DNA of 58,542 nucleotides, taken from Bacteroidales bacterium (lineage in GTDB: Bacteria > Bacteroidota > Bacteroidia > Bacteroidales > UBA12077). The first letter of the stretch is position 1, and each line of letters begins with the position of its first letter. Below the pieces are notes generated by a model that saw only the letters and a program-made list of their open reading frames with translations, was not told the DNA's origin and ran no database searches. Shown piece by piece: positions 37,121-47,300 of the stretch. The translations under genes and the position numbers were made by a program. The DNA lies in contig JAGXLL010000013.1 in NCBI GenBank assembly GCA_018334675.1, positions 1 to 58,542 of the forward strand. Reading direction: 5' to 3'.

Positions 37121-38122
37121 GTGCGTATTCCAGTCAGCAGTTTCAAGCAAGTTCTTGAATTCATCAAGAGTCTGCGCCACAACAGGAAGTTGGGGATATT
37201 CCTGATTTTTGTGGTACTGTCTTCCATGTTCTGGTTTTTAACCCAGCTGGAGGAGATATACGTTACCAGCATATCTTATCCGGTTGAATACCAGGATATG
37301 CCTGAGGATAAGCTTGTGGTGGGCCACTTGCCTGAACAAATCGATTTGGAAGTTCGGGGCCAGGGTTTTCAGCTGCTGGAGTACAAATTCTCCCATGTCC
37401 TGAACCCTCTGGTATTGCATTTGGATGCTTATAATATACAGGAAGAGAACACCGATAAACCCCGGCATTTTATCGTCACCCGTAAGGCTGCTCCCAGAAT
37501 TTCTCAGCAGTTAAGCCAGGAGGTGGAGATACTGAACATCACCCCCGACACCCTCTTCTTTGAGTTCTCAGAGAAGATCAGCAGGCGGGTGCCGGTAAAA
37601 CCCAATCTTTCCTATAGTTTTGCCAACCAGATGATGCTCAGAGATGGCATACAGATTGAGCCCGATAGTGTGAACATTGCGGGCCCCGGCTCTGTTGTCG
37701 ATACCATCGATCAAATTTATACCCAATTACGTTCTTTTCAGGAGCTTCAGAAGACGGTTCACACCACAATAGCATTGAAGAAGAGCCACGATCAGCTGGA
37801 GCTTTCCACCCGTCAGGTCAGGCTGACCATTCCCGTTGAGCAATATACGGAGGGAGAAGTGGAGAAGCAGATCCTCGTGGAGAATGAACCAGATTCATTG
37901 GTAGTGCGAACTTTTCCCAAATCGGTTACCATCACATACCTGGTGGGTCTTAGCAGATATGAGCAGGTTATCCCCGAATTGTTCAGGGCCGTTGTGGACT
38001 ACCGGGATGTGAAGGAAGGGGAGGAGTACCTCCGGGTAGAGATAGTGAAAGCTCCGGATTACCTGAAATCATACAGCTATGCCCCTCAGGAAGTGGAATA
38101 CATCATTGAGAAGAAACCATGA
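37121..38122 (+). CDS. YbbR-like domain protein (CdaR-like)
   Basis: A membrane-anchored protein with YbbR repeats, the type that in Firmicutes (CdaR) regulates the c-di-AMP cyclase CdaA. Start is GTG at 37121. One membrane helix (LGIFLIFVVLSSMFWFLTQ, about 24-42) is followed by repeats with PVEYQDMPEDKLVVGHLPEQ, IDLEVRGQGFQLLEYKF, RRVPVKPNLSYSFA and VNIAGPGSVVDTIDQI. 333 aa. Its stop overlaps the coaE start (ATGA). No diadenylate cyclase is in the window, though a PgpH-type phosphodiesterase is at 19.7 kb. Confidence 0.85.
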   Translation: MRIPVSSFKQVLEFIKSLRHNRKLGIFLIFVVLSSMFWFLTQLEEIYVTSISYPVEYQDMPEDKLVVGHLPEQIDLEVRGQGFQLLEYKFSHVLNPLVLHLDAYNIQEENTDKPRHFIVTRKAAPRISQQLSQEVEILNITPDTLFFEFSEKISRRVPVKPNLSYSFANQMMLRDGIQIEPDSVNIAGPGSVVDTIDQIYTQLRSFQELQKTVHTTIALKKSHDQLELSTRQVRLTIPVEQYTEGEVEKQILVENEPDSLVVRTFPKSVTITYLVGLSRYEQVIPELFRAVVDYRDVKEGEEYLRVEIVKAPDYLKSYSYAPQEVEYIIEKKP

Positions 38123-38703
38123 ACAAGATTGGCATCACCGGCGGCATAGGCAGTGGTAAAAGTCTTGTTTGTCAGGTTTTTGAGAGGCTTGGGGTTCCGG
38201 TCTTTTATGCCGATCAGCAGGCCAAGTGGCTATACGACCATGATCAGCAGGTACGCCGGCAGCTGATCCAACATTTCGGCCCGGAGCTATACGACCAAAA
38301 GGGATTGAAAAGAGCCTTGCTGGCTTCAAAAATATTCAACAACCCCGAAGCGTTGAAAAAGGTAAATGGCATCGTGCATCCGGTGGTGCGGGAAAAATTT
38401 CTTCAGTGGTGCCGGTCATATCAACATCTGCCTTATGTGCTGGAGGAGGCAGCTATTCTTTTTGAATCCGGCGCGCATGAGGGACTTGACTATACCATCC
38501 TGGTTTATGCCCCGCAAGAGATCAGGATCCAACGGGTGATGGAGAGGGACCAGGCTTCACGACAGGCGGTTAGTGAGCGGATGCACCATCAAATGGCGGA
38601 TGAAGATAAAATGGATCAGGCCGATTTTGTCATATACAACGATGGATCCCAAATGGTGATCCCCCAAATATTGAACATTCATCGAACATTCATCAGTAAA
38701 TAA
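38119..38703 (+). CDS. coaE: Dephospho-CoA kinase
   Basis: Last step of coenzyme A synthesis: phosphorylates dephospho-CoA. P-loop GITGGIGSGKS near residue 5, the DADxxA-like FYADQQAKWLY, NNPEALKKVNGIVHPVVRE and VLEEAAILFESG are all family motifs. 194 aa is typical. Translation is coupled to ybbR by a four-base overlap. Confidence 0.95.
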   Translation: MNKIGITGGIGSGKSLVCQVFERLGVPVFYADQQAKWLYDHDQQVRRQLIQHFGPELYDQKGLKRALLASKIFNNPEALKKVNGIVHPVVREKFLQWCRSYQHLPYVLEEAAILFESGAHEGLDYTILVYAPQEIRIQRVMERDQASRQAVSERMHHQMADEDKMDQADFVIYNDGSQMVIPQILNIHRTFISK

Positions 38704-38712
38704 GCAGTTTTT

Positions 38713-39432
38713 ATGGGAAAATTTACAAAATGGATTGCAGGCGGATTGGGATGGGCTTTTTTGGGCCCCATTGGCGGAATCATGGGATTTGTCCTTGGCT
38801 CGATCGTTGATGAATCCCAGGGTCAAAAAACTTCCGGCTATTCCATGACCACCACCGGCAGTTTTGTTACCAGCCTGTTGGTGCTGGTAGCTGCCGTGAT
38901 GAAAGCCGATGAAAAGCTCATGCGTTCGGAACTGAATTATGTGAAGGATTATTTCGTTCGCAACTTCGGCAAGGAGTCGGCCGAAGAAGCCATACAAATG
39001 CTGCGCGACATCCTTAAGCAGAATATCCCTGTAAAAGATGTTACTGAGCAGATCCGCAAAAACCTGGATTACAGCAGCCGTTTGCAGTTGCTGCACTTTC
39101 TCTATGGTGTGGCCGGGGCCGACGGAAGCATACATCAGAAGGAACAGGACATCATCGACTACATTGCCTCCGGAATGGGCATCTCGGACAAGGATACCCA
39201 GTCTATCAAATCGATGTTCATTGAAGATACCGATTATGCCTACCGGATCCTGGAGGTTGAACCCTCTGCCACCGATCAGGAAGTAAAGAAGGCTTACAGG
39301 AAAATGGCCAACAAATATCATCCCGATAAGGTGAGCCACCTGGGCGAAGATTTTCAGAAAGCCGCCAACCAGAAGTTTCAGAAGGTCAATGAGGCCTATG
39401 AAAAGATTCGTAAAGAACGCCATATGAATTGA
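38713..39432 (+). CDS. TerB-DnaJ domain protein (DjlA-like)
   Basis: A J-domain cochaperone for DnaK, probably membrane-tethered. The N-terminus is glycine-rich and hydrophobic (GGLGWAFLGPIGGIMGFVLG). A TerB-like helical domain follows (about 45-170; ADEKLMRSELNYVKDYF and YGVAGADGSIHQKEQDII). The C-terminal J-domain has AYRILEVEPSATDQEVKKAY and the essential HPD in KYHPDKVSH. 239 aa. Ten bases after coaE. Confidence 0.92.
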   Translation: MGKFTKWIAGGLGWAFLGPIGGIMGFVLGSIVDESQGQKTSGYSMTTTGSFVTSLLVLVAAVMKADEKLMRSELNYVKDYFVRNFGKESAEEAIQMLRDILKQNIPVKDVTEQIRKNLDYSSRLQLLHFLYGVAGADGSIHQKEQDIIDYIASGMGISDKDTQSIKSMFIEDTDYAYRILEVEPSATDQEVKKAYRKMANKYHPDKVSHLGEDFQKAANQKFQKVNEAYEKIRKERHMN

Positions 39433-39637
39433 TTTAAGCGGATTGTTCACCCTGTGTTCCCGGGTGCAGGAGCTTATCCCTGAATTTCCTCATATGCGGC
39501 TTGCCCATAATGTTTTCCCCGGCCTCCGACTATTCACCTGCACATTTTTTAGGCATCCACCTGCTCATTGGTTGGGGATGGGCAGGGCAAGGTTGAATTT
39601 TATCCGGGCCTGATTCATCACAAAAGGAAGTTTATTC

Positions 39638-39645
39638 TATATTTG
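39638..39645 (+). promoter_or_regulatory. -7 promoter element of the DUF5606 gene
   Basis: TATATTTG, 38 bases before the ATG at 39676. Confidence 0.55.
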
Positions 39646-39675
39646 CATCTGATTTATCAAAACGCCAACAGGTAT

Positions 39676-40131
39676 ATGTTAAAAGACATTCTTTCCATAG
39701 CAGGCTACAGCGGCCTTTACAAGTATCTGAAGAAGAGCAGGAACGGTATTATTGTGGAGAATTTGTATACCGGCAAGCGTATGAATGCCGACGCCACCGC
39801 CCGGATCAATTCCCTGGAGGACATCAGCATCTATACGGAACAAGGGGACATGGAACTGAAGGATGTGTTTAAGGCCATCCATGAGCATGAAGACGGTCAG
39901 AAAACCATCAATCCCAAGAAAGCCGGCAGCAAGGAGCTGAAGGAATATTTTGCTCGGGTGATACCGCATTATGACCGCGAACGCGTTTATACCTCCGATA
40001 TGAAGAAGATCCTGACCTGGTACAACACCCTGCAGAGGCTTGAAATGATTGATTTCAGCGAAGCGGAGGATCAGGAGGAGGAAGGCAATGAAGGCGAGGA
40101 TCAGCAAAAATCTTCAGAAAACGAATCGTAA
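39676..40131 (+). CDS. DUF5606 protein
   Basis: A small Bacteroidota protein of unknown function. The ATG at 39676 gives MLKDILSIAGYSGLYKYLKK, the family start, followed by IVENLYTGKRMNADATARIN and DVFKAIHEHEDGQ. An AKKAGSKELKEYF-like stretch (NPKKAGSKELKEYFARVIP) precedes a helical DMKKILTWYNTL segment, and the acidic Glu/Gln tail is low complexity. 151 aa. The middle has the feel of a small nucleic-acid or ribosome-associated protein, but nothing proves it. It converges on mazG with an 18-base gap. Confidence 0.82.
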   Translation: MLKDILSIAGYSGLYKYLKKSRNGIIVENLYTGKRMNADATARINSLEDISIYTEQGDMELKDVFKAIHEHEDGQKTINPKKAGSKELKEYFARVIPHYDRERVYTSDMKKILTWYNTLQRLEMIDFSEAEDQEEEGNEGEDQQKSSENES

Positions 40132-40149
40132 AGAAGCCTTTTTTCGGGT

Positions 40150-40923
40150 TTAGGATTCATCCGTCTTTTTGGCCTCCTCCCATATCACATTCATCTGGTC
40201 GAGTGACATCTCGCGGAGCGACCGGCCCTTGTTGAGGGTTTGATCCTCCAGGTACCTGAACCGTCTGATGAACTTCTTATTGGTTTTTTCCAGGGCCGTT
40301 TCCGGATCGATGTCATACAGACGCGCGGCATTGATCATGGAGAAGAGCAGGTCGCCAAATTCCGATTCGATCCGGTCTTTCCGTTCATGGTCCACTTCGC
40401 TTTGCAGCTCACTCAGCTCCTCGCGTACCTTGCCCCAGATTTGTTCCTTTTGCTCCCAGTCAAAGCCAACGCCTCTGACCTTCTGCTGTATACGGTTGGA
40501 TTTAATCAGGGCCGGCAGTGAATCGGGCACTCCGGAGAGGATGGAGCGGTTTCCTTCCTTCATCTTGATCTCCTCCCAGTTGTCTTCTACCTGACGGGAG
40601 TTTTGTACCCGGGTGTTGCCGAAAACATGGGGATGACGCTGTACCAGCTTGTCACATAAGGAATGGAGCACATCGGTGATGTCAAAGGCTTTCTTTTCAT
40701 CGGCTATCTTGGCATAAAAGACAATGTGGAGCAACAGGTCGCCCAGCTCTTTCTGGATCTCGGGCATGTCCTGTTCCAGTATAGAATCGGCCAGCTCGTA
40801 TGTCTCCTCTATGGTTAGGTTTCTCAGGCTTTCCATGGTCTGCTTGCGGTCCCAGGGACATTTTTCCCTGAGCTCATCCATGATCGTCAATAACCGGTTG
40901 AATGCTTCCAGTTGTTTCTTCAT
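40150..40923 (-). CDS. mazG: Nucleoside triphosphate pyrophosphohydrolase MazG
   Basis: Hydrolyses NTPs to NMP and pyrophosphate, a house-cleaning and ppGpp-modulating enzyme. Start chosen at the ATG at 40923 (MKKQLEAFNRLLTIMDELRE), matching the family; a TTG overlapping the upstream stop (40980) would add 19 residues. Two tandem MazG domains: CPWDRKQTMESLRNLTIEE with EELADSI-like EETYELADSILEQ, and later EELSELQSEV with EFGDLLFSMINAARL (the EExxE/ExxD metal sites). 257 aa. Downstream of the SAM hydrolase gene. Confidence 0.94.
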   Translation of the reverse strand: MKKQLEAFNRLLTIMDELREKCPWDRKQTMESLRNLTIEETYELADSILEQDMPEIQKELGDLLLHIVFYAKIADEKKAFDITDVLHSLCDKLVQRHPHVFGNTRVQNSRQVEDNWEEIKMKEGNRSILSGVPDSLPALIKSNRIQQKVRGVGFDWEQKEQIWGKVREELSELQSEVDHERKDRIESEFGDLLFSMINAARLYDIDPETALEKTNKKFIRRFRYLEDQTLNKGRSLREMSLDQMNVIWEEAKKTDES

Positions 40924-40976
40924 ATCCTCGTTGTTTTTGCTTCTGTTATCATTTTTCCCCAACAGGTCGGGTGCTA

Positions 40977-41753
40977 TCAATAAAAACGTATCCTGACCGT
41001 GGAATCGGTATCCAGGGAGAGGATCTGGGTGGCATTGCCCCCGTTCATAGCGATTTCCAGCAGGTCCAGGGAATTAAAAAGGGCCAGCAGCTCCCCTTCC
41101 TGAGTATCCTGGTAGGTCTTGCTAATGCGGTTGATCTTATTGCTGTTGCTTTGGACAAATATCTGATATTTTCGTTGATTGGCCACTCGCTGAAACAAGT
41201 CCCTGGATATGTTGGTGATGGCGTTGTGAAAGGAGTCGATATAAACCACCCGGCCGATGATCACCGATTCATCAATGGTTGGTCGCAGGGGTATGCGCTT
41301 GTAGTAGGAGCTTTGTTCGTTACCCAACTCATCCGGGGTCACCCCGTCCATGAGTTTTTTGATTACTTCTGTGAATACCCCCAATGTTGGAAACGTGGGG
41401 AGGGCATTGGGTACCTGCAGGCGGATGATCTTTTCGGGTTCATCGGGGAACATCAGCCCGAAAACCCCATTGTCCGTGCCCAGAAAGTAATGCCCGTCCT
41501 TGACCACCAGGATGTGATGCTGCTCTTTCTCCGGTACGCTTTTTACCGAGAGAATATGCAGGGTGCCCCTGGGAAAATGGGGGTAACTGTTACGCAGGAT
41601 GAAGGCGGCCTCAGGAATGTTCAGGGGTTTGATCTGATGGGTGATGTCAATAATCCGGGCTTCCTCATGGGCCTGCAATATCCGGCCCTTGAAGGCTCCG
41701 GCATAAAAGTCATGCTTGTTCCAATCCGTTGTCAGCGTAATAATTGGCTTCAT
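40977..41753 (-). CDS. SAM hydroxide adenosyltransferase (SAM hydrolase, DUF62)
   Basis: Breaks S-adenosylmethionine into adenosine and methionine using water. Same family as fluorinase and chlorinase but without halogen pockets in most members. Motifs: ITLTTDWNKHDFYAGAFKG (the catalytic Asp in TTDW), IIDITHQIKPLNI, HYFLGTDNGVFGLM and VVYIDSFHNAITNI. The C-terminal domain is the short beta-barrel (GELLALFNSLDLLEIAMNGG). 258 aa. In a window with metH and two metF genes, a SAM-consuming enzyme is a point of contact with methionine metabolism, but the genes are far apart. Confidence 0.9.
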   Translation of the reverse strand: MKPIITLTTDWNKHDFYAGAFKGRILQAHEEARIIDITHQIKPLNIPEAAFILRNSYPHFPRGTLHILSVKSVPEKEQHHILVVKDGHYFLGTDNGVFGLMFPDEPEKIIRLQVPNALPTFPTLGVFTEVIKKLMDGVTPDELGNEQSSYYKRIPLRPTIDESVIIGRVVYIDSFHNAITNISRDLFQRVANQRKYQIFVQSNSNKINRISKTYQDTQEGELLALFNSLDLLEIAMNGGNATQILSLDTDSTVRIRFY

Positions 41754-41822
41754 ATGGACCGATTACTTCCTGTTGCCTGTAATCAATTGATAGACCCTTG
41801 CGTTTAATATCAAATAAATTAT

Positions 41823-41830
41823 TAGATTTG
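41823..41830 (+). promoter_or_regulatory. -7 promoter element of phoH
   Basis: TAGATTTG, 56 bases before the phoH ATG, in a divergent gap. Confidence 0.45.
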
Positions 41831-41857
41831 TTAACTACGCAACTCTGACGTCGAGTT

Positions 41858-41865
41858 CAAAAGTA
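41858..41865 (-). promoter_or_regulatory. Possible -7 element of the SAM hydrolase operon
   Basis: TACTTTTG on the minus strand, 105 bases before the ATG at 41753; a longer leader than for other genes here. Confidence 0.35.
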
Positions 41866-41885
41866 CACAATATTTATCAGAATTT

Positions 41886-42872
41886 ATGATGGAAAAGGTT
41901 ATATATTTAGAGGGTATAGAGCCTGTCAATCTCTTTGGGGTAAAGAACAAACGCCTGGAAAAGCTCAAGGACCATTATCCGAAACTCAAGATCATCGGCC
42001 GGGGCAATGAGCTGAAAGTGCAGGGAGAGGAACAGGAAGTGCAGGAGTTTGAAGAGAAGATCGACTTGATTGTTGAATACCTCAATAAATTCAAGAATCT
42101 CAAGGAAACCGAGTTTGAGGCTTTGCTGACCGATGAAGGGGAAGGCGAGCAAATGATGAAAGCCAAGGAGAAATCGGAGGACTCCCTGGTCTACGGAATT
42201 GATGCCCGCCCCATAAAGGCCCGCACCGTCAACCAGAGAAAGCTGGTAGAGGCACATCAGAAGAATGACCTGGTTTTTGCCGTCGGGCCTGCAGGTACCG
42301 GCAAGACCTATACCGCTATAGCCCTGGCTGTTAAAGCTTTCAAGGAGAAGCAGGTCCGGCGCATCATCCTTACCCGTCCCGCTGTAGAGGCAGGAGAGAA
42401 CCTGGGCTTTCTGCCTGGTGATATGAAGGAGAAACTGGATCCTTATCTTCAACCCCTCTACGATGCCCTTCGCGATATGTTTCACCCCAGGAAACTCACT
42501 GAATTCATAGAGGAAGGCATCATCGAGATCGCACCCCTGGCTTATATGCGGGGAAGAACCCTCGACAATGCTTTTGTTATTCTTGATGAAGCCCAGAATA
42601 CCACGGTTAACCAGCTGAAGATGTTCCTCACCCGGATGGGTAAGAATGCCAAATTCATCGTAACCGGCGACATAACCCAGATTGACCTGCCGAGGAAGCA
42701 GAAGAGCGGGCTTATTGAAGGAATGGATATTCTTCAGAACATTTCGGGCATCTCAATGGTTTACTTTGATAAGCGTGACATCATTCGCCACGACCTGGTT
42801 AAACATATAGTGGAGGCTTATAGTGAGTATATGAATAATCAACAATCGAATCATACCGATAAAAAATCCTAA
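41886..42872 (+). CDS. PhoH-like ATPase
   Basis: A P-loop ATPase of the PhoH/YbeZ family, linked in other bacteria to RNA metabolism and ribosome maturation. N-terminal KH-like part ([20 protein letters not shown]) then Walker A GPAGTGKT (134-141), [18 protein letters not shown], the [18 protein letters not shown] Walker B segment and [13 protein letters not shown]. 328 aa. The next ATG codon is adjacent. purC follows five bases later. Confidence 0.93.
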   Translation: MMEKVIYLEGIEPVNLFGVKNKRLEKLKDHYPKLKIIGRGNELKVQGEEQEVQEFEEKIDLIVEYLNKFKNLKETEFEALLTDEGEGEQMMKAKEKSEDSLVYGIDARPIKARTVNQRKLVEAHQKNDLVFAVGPAGTGKTYTAIALAVKAFKEKQVRRIILTRPAVEAGENLGFLPGDMKEKLDPYLQPLYDALRDMFHPRKLTEFIEEGIIEIAPLAYMRGRTLDNAFVILDEAQNTTVNQLKMFLTRMGKNAKFIVTGDITQIDLPRKQKSGLIEGMDILQNISGISMVYFDKRDIIRHDLVKHIVEAYSEYMNNQQSNHTDKKS

Positions 42873-42876
42873 TGCT

Positions 42877-43830
42877 ATGCAAAAACCGATTCTACGTACC
42901 AATTTTGAGTTTCCCGGACAGAAGGATGTTTATAAGGGAAAAGTGCGGGATGTTTATAACATCAACGATGAATACCTGGTAATGATCGTTACCGACAGGA
43001 TTTCTGCCTTTGACGTGGTTCTGCCCCGTGGCATCCCCTATAAAGGTCAGGTGTTGAACCAGATTGCCGACTGGTTCCTGGATGCGTCCAGCCAGATTGT
43101 GCCTACCTGGAAGGTGGCCACCCCCGATCCCAATGTAATGATCGGCCACAAAACCGAACCTTATCCGGTGGAGATGGTGATAAGAGGATACCTTACCGGT
43201 CATGCCTGGCGCGAATACAAAGCCGGCAAAAGACAGATTTGTGGTGAACCCTTGCCCGAAGGCATGCAGCAGCATCAGAAATTTGAAAGGCCCATCTTAA
43301 CCCCCACAACCAAAGCCCATGAAGGACATGATGAGGATATCTCCAAAGACGAGATCATCCGTCAGGGCCTGGTTCCCAAAGAAGAATATGAGAAACTGGA
43401 GGAATACAGCCTGAAACTTTTTGAACAGGGAACCCGCATGGCCAAAGATAAAGGCTTGATCCTGGTGGATACCAAGTATGAATTCGGCAAGAAAGACGGG
43501 CAGATTTATCTGATCGATGAGGTGCATACACCCGATTCATCCCGTTACTTCTATGCCGAGGGTTATCAGGAGCGCTTTGATAAGGGCGAGCCCCAGCGTC
43601 AGCTATCTAAGGAATTCGTTAGGGAATGGCTCGTTGAAAAAGGCTTTCAGGGAAAAGAAGGACAGAACGTTCCCGATATGAGCGATGACTTTATACAAAA
43701 GGTTGCCGAACGCTATATAGAGCTCTTTGAGAAGATTACCGGCGAGAAGTTCCAGTACATGGAATCCCATGACGTGGAAAGCCGCATCGAAGAAAACATT
43801 CGCAAACAGCTGGAATTTTTCGGCGCTTAG
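42877..43830 (+). CDS. purC: SAICAR synthase
   Basis: Joins aspartate to CAIR in purine synthesis. Motifs: [13 protein letters not shown] (nucleotide loop), [50 protein letters not shown] and [14 protein letters not shown]. 317 aa, the longer single-chain form. The reading frame ends inside a palindromic repeat: the last codons and the TAG are the first bases of the repeat at 43822, as if the repeat had inserted at, or supplied, the gene end. A terminator lies at 43876. Confidence 0.95.
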   Translation: MQKPILRTNFEFPGQKDVYKGKVRDVYNINDEYLVMIVTDRISAFDVVLPRGIPYKGQVLNQIADWFLDASSQIVPTWKVATPDPNVMIGHKTEPYPVEMVIRGYLTGHAWREYKAGKRQICGEPLPEGMQQHQKFERPILTPTTKAHEGHDEDISKDEIIRQGLVPKEEYEKLEEYSLKLFEQGTRMAKDKGLILVDTKYEFGKKDGQIYLIDEVHTPDSSRYFYAEGYQERFDKGEPQRQLSKEFVREWLVEKGFQGKEGQNVPDMSDDFIQKVAERYIELFEKITGEKFQYMESHDVESRIEENIRKQLEFFGA

Positions 43831-43847
43831 CGCTGCGCTAAGCGCTG
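43822..43847. repeat. Palindromic repeat, copy 1 (overlaps the purC stop)
   Basis: A near-perfect palindrome beginning GGCGCTTAGCGC and ending GCGCTAAGCGCT, broken only by its central base. An almost identical copy lies at 43949. The TAG inside it is the purC stop codon. Confidence 0.85.
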
Positions 43848-43875
43848 AGAACGTCCGGAAACGAACACTTTAAAT

Positions 43876-43911
43876 GGGCTGCCTTACTTGATCGGCAGCC
43901 CGTTCTTTTTT
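43876..43911 (+). terminator. Rho-independent terminator of purC
   Basis: GGGCTGCC pairs with GGCAGCCC around a 10-base loop, followed by a T-rich tract (GTTCTTTTTT). Confidence 0.88.
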
Positions 43912-43948
43912 AATCCCCGCCCACAACTAAGTACGATTTCGTACAATT

Positions 43949-43977
43949 TCAGCGCTTAGCGCTGCGCTAAGCGCTGA
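43949..43977. repeat. Palindromic repeat, copy 2
   Basis: Second copy of the 43822 palindrome (CAGCGCTTAGCGCTG start, symmetric end), here wholly between genes and extended by one to two more paired bases (TCAG/CTGA). Confidence 0.85.
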
Positions 43978-44282
43978 AAAATCTCAGCATGGATAACCAG
44001 GCCGATTATTTTCAACAGAACATATCAGGGTCCCGTCAGCCCCCTGGATATGTGGAGGATATATATAATGATAAGAAATATAATGATTTAATCTTATAGG
44101 ATAAATTTTGAATTATTGGTATTATTCATTAAGTTTGCACAGAAGTTATTTAGAATGCCATAGAGCGTCCTCCTAAAAAGCTCGAATGGTGAAATATTTA
44201 AAGCATAAACGCTGCCATGTCATCTGGAACAGGTTTTAATATACACAGGGTTTTCATGTGACTGAATGAAAGGATCTCTCCC

Positions 44283-44290
44283 TATTTTTG
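44283..44290 (+). promoter_or_regulatory. Possible -7 promoter element of metH
   Basis: TATTTTTG, 113 bases before the metH ATG. It is the only clear host-type -7 match seen just upstream of the one-carbon cluster. Confidence 0.4.
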
Positions 44291-44395
44291 GCGTTTTTTC
44301 ATCATCATTGGTTTCATTGCTGTTAAATTGATTGCACAGGAAATTTTATAGTCCTAAGGGTCAGCGGCTGTATGTATTAAGAAAGGGAAGTGTAT

Positions 44396-47300
44396 ATGGA
44401 TATTCATCAGGCCATAGAAAAGAGGATTCTCGTGCTGGACGGGGCTATGGGCACCATGTTGCAGCGGGAGAAACTTAGTGAGGAAGATTATCGGGGTGGA
44501 CTTTTCCGCGAGCATCCGGTAAGTCTCAAAGGCATGAATGATCTGTTGAATCTTACCCAACCTGCTTTGGTGGAGCGCATCCACAGGGATTATCTGAAAG
44601 CGGGTGCCGATGTGGTTACTACCAACAGTTTCAATGCGAATTTTTTCAGCCTGAACAAATATCAATTGGGTGGGATGGCCTACCAGATCAGTCGCCGTTC
44701 TGCCGAGCTCGCCCGGAGGAGTATACAGGATTTTCAAAAGCAACGTCTCGGACTGCCTCGTTTTGTGGCGGGTACGGTTGGACCTACCGATCAGATGGCC
44801 TCCCTGTCTCCCATTGTGGAAGACCCCGGGTATCGAACCGTGGAATTTGACGCCCTGGTGGAGGGATACAAGGAACAAATTCGGGGTTTGGCAGAAGGAG
44901 GGGTTGACCTGATCCTGGTAGAGACGGTTTTTGATACGCTCAACGCCAAGGCGGCCCTTTATGCTGCCCGTCAGGTGTTTCAGGATATGGGCCGCACCCT
45001 TCCGGTGATGGTATCCGGAACCATTGCAGGGGACAGTGGACGCAGCCTGAGCGGACAAACCGTGGAGGCTTTTTATAACGCCTTGCAACCCTTCGGACTG
45101 TTTGCCATAGGATTGAATTGCTCCTTTGGCCCTGGTAAATTGCTGCCTTTCCTGGAAAGATTATCAGAAAAGGCGGTCGTGCCTGTGAGCGCGCATCCCA
45201 ATGCCGGACTGCCTAATGAATTGGGTGACTATGATACTTCAGCCCGGGAGATGGCTTCTGAGATAGAAAAATACTTCCAGCAAGGACTGGTCAATATTAT
45301 TGGGGGCTGCTGCGGCAGCCGCCCGGAGCATATACGGGTAATCGCCGAAAAGGCTGCCCAATACCAACCCCGCATACGCGATCCCCACACACGCTCCACC
45401 AAGCTCAGCGGGCTGCAATCACTCAGCGTTAAAGATAAGACCCCTCTGGTCCGGATCAGCGAACGTACTAATGTGACCGGTTCACGTATGATGGCCCGGT
45501 TCATTAAGGAAGCCCGCTATGAAGAGGCCGTTCAACTGGCCCGCGACCAAATCAGTGAGGGAGCCGATATGCTGAATATCAGCGTTGATGAGGCTATGAT
45601 AGATGCTCCCCGGGTTATGCCCCGTTTCTTAAAGCTGCTGGTGGCCGAACCCGATGTGGCTACTGTTCCCCTTATGATTGATTCATCTGACTTTGAAGTG
45701 ATAGAAAAGGGCCTGAAAGTACTTCAGGGTAAAAGCCTGGTCAATTCTATCAGCCTGAAAGATGGTGAACAGGAATTTCTTCAAAAGGCCCGCCGTATCA
45801 AGAATTTGGGGGCAGCCGCTGTGGTGATGGCCTTCGATGAGAAGGGACAGGCCACCGATTATAATAGGAAAACAGAGATATGCAGCCGGGCTTACCATCT
45901 CCTGACCGAAAAAGGCCAGTTCCCTCCGGAAGATATCGTGTTTGACCCCAACGTGATGGCCGTGGGTACCGGCATGGCTGAGCATAACCACTATGCCCGC
46001 GATTTTATCCGGACTGTGGGATGGATCAAGACCCATCTGCCCTATGCTAAAGTAATTGCAGGAATAAGCAATGTATCTTTTGCTTTTAGAGCCAATCCCA
46101 ACCTAAGGGAAGCCATCCATTCAGCTTTTCTTCATTATTGTCATAAACAGGGCCTGGATTTTGCCATCCTCCGTCCCGATAAGATTGTTTCTTATCAGCA
46201 AATACCAGAAAAACTCAGGCGCAGGATAGACGACCTGCTTCTGTTTAGGCGGCAGGATGCTACCGATCGCCTGATAGAGATGGCAGATGAGTTGGGGAAG
46301 AAGAAGGGACATGTCCGACGCCGGAGCAGCTGGCGCGACCAGCCACCCGAAAGAAGGATTCGCTATGCCCTGATGCATGGGATCACCACTTATCTGAAAC
46401 AGGATATCGAACAATTGCTCACCCGCTACAATAAAGGCCTGGAGATCATTGAGGGTCCCCTGATGGAGGAGATGAAAAAGGTAGGAGAACGGTTTGAAAA
46501 AGGACGTATGTTCCTGCCTCAGGTGATCAAGAGTGCCCGGGTGATGAAGGAAGCCCTCTCCATACTCACCCCCTGGATGGAAAAGGAGAATGGCGGGGGA
46601 TCACTGAGCCGGGGTAAGATTATGCTGGCCACCGTTGAAGGGGATGTACACGATATTGGAAAGAATATCCTTACTCAGGTCTTGAGAAGCAACCATTTTG
46701 AGACCATAGACCTCGGTGTGATGGTTCCCACCGAAAGGATCCTTCAGCATGTGCAGCAGGAAAAACCCGACCTGATTGGTTTGAGTGGACTGATCACCCC
46801 CTCGCTGGATCATATGGCCGAAGTACTTACCGTGTTGGGAAAACATGGCATCACCCTGCCGGTGCTGATAGGCGGTGCCACCACCTCTGCCCTTCACACA
46901 GCTGTTAAACTGGCTCCCCACTATCCCGGAACGGTTGTTCATGTATCGGATGTATCAAAAAGCGTCAGCCTGGCCAGCAACCTTACCGGTGTGTATGCCT
47001 CTGAACTCAAACAAAAGATTGCCCGGGAACAACAGGAGACCCGCCAGGCATACCAGCGCAGGAAAAAAGCCAGATCCTTCATCTCACTCACCGATGCCCG
47101 CAGGAAAAGATTTCACTATAACTATGAACAGGAATCGGTGGAGGTGGTACCACGATTGCTGGGCACGAAAGTTTTTGAAGATTTTGACCTCAGGGTGCTG
47201 CGTAAATACATCGACTGGACCCCTTTCTTCCATGGATGGGGATTAAAAGGAGTATTCCCCCATATCCTCGAAAAAGAGAAGGTAGGTCGCGAAGCTACCC

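Larger units (their letters stand above)
43831..44395. other. Repeat-bearing intergenic gap before metH
   Basis: 565 bases between purC and metH. It holds the two palindromes, the purC terminator, a GTACGA/TCGTAC inverted repeat at 43931 and a possible metH promoter at 44283. A 36-codon ORF at 43989-44099 looks accidental. I searched for a cobalamin or SAM riboswitch because metH follows and did not recognise one. It marks the boundary of the one-carbon cluster. Confidence 0.6.

Noticed and set aside
39433-39640. Structured RNA or terminator after the DnaJ gene
   Set aside because: Only a weak CACCC/GGGTG pairing without a T-tract was seen; nothing supportable.
40902-41807. Plus-strand ORF of 301 codons across mazG and the SAM hydrolase
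   Set aside because: It crosses two well-supported minus-strand genes and has no recognisable motif.
43989-44099. 36-codon ORF in the purC-metH gap
   Set aside because: No ribosome site, family or overlap with neighbours; likely chance.
44100-44395. Cobalamin or SAM riboswitch upstream of metH
   Set aside because: Expected by gene function, but I found neither a B12-box-like sequence nor a SAM-type core; a covariance-model search would settle it.
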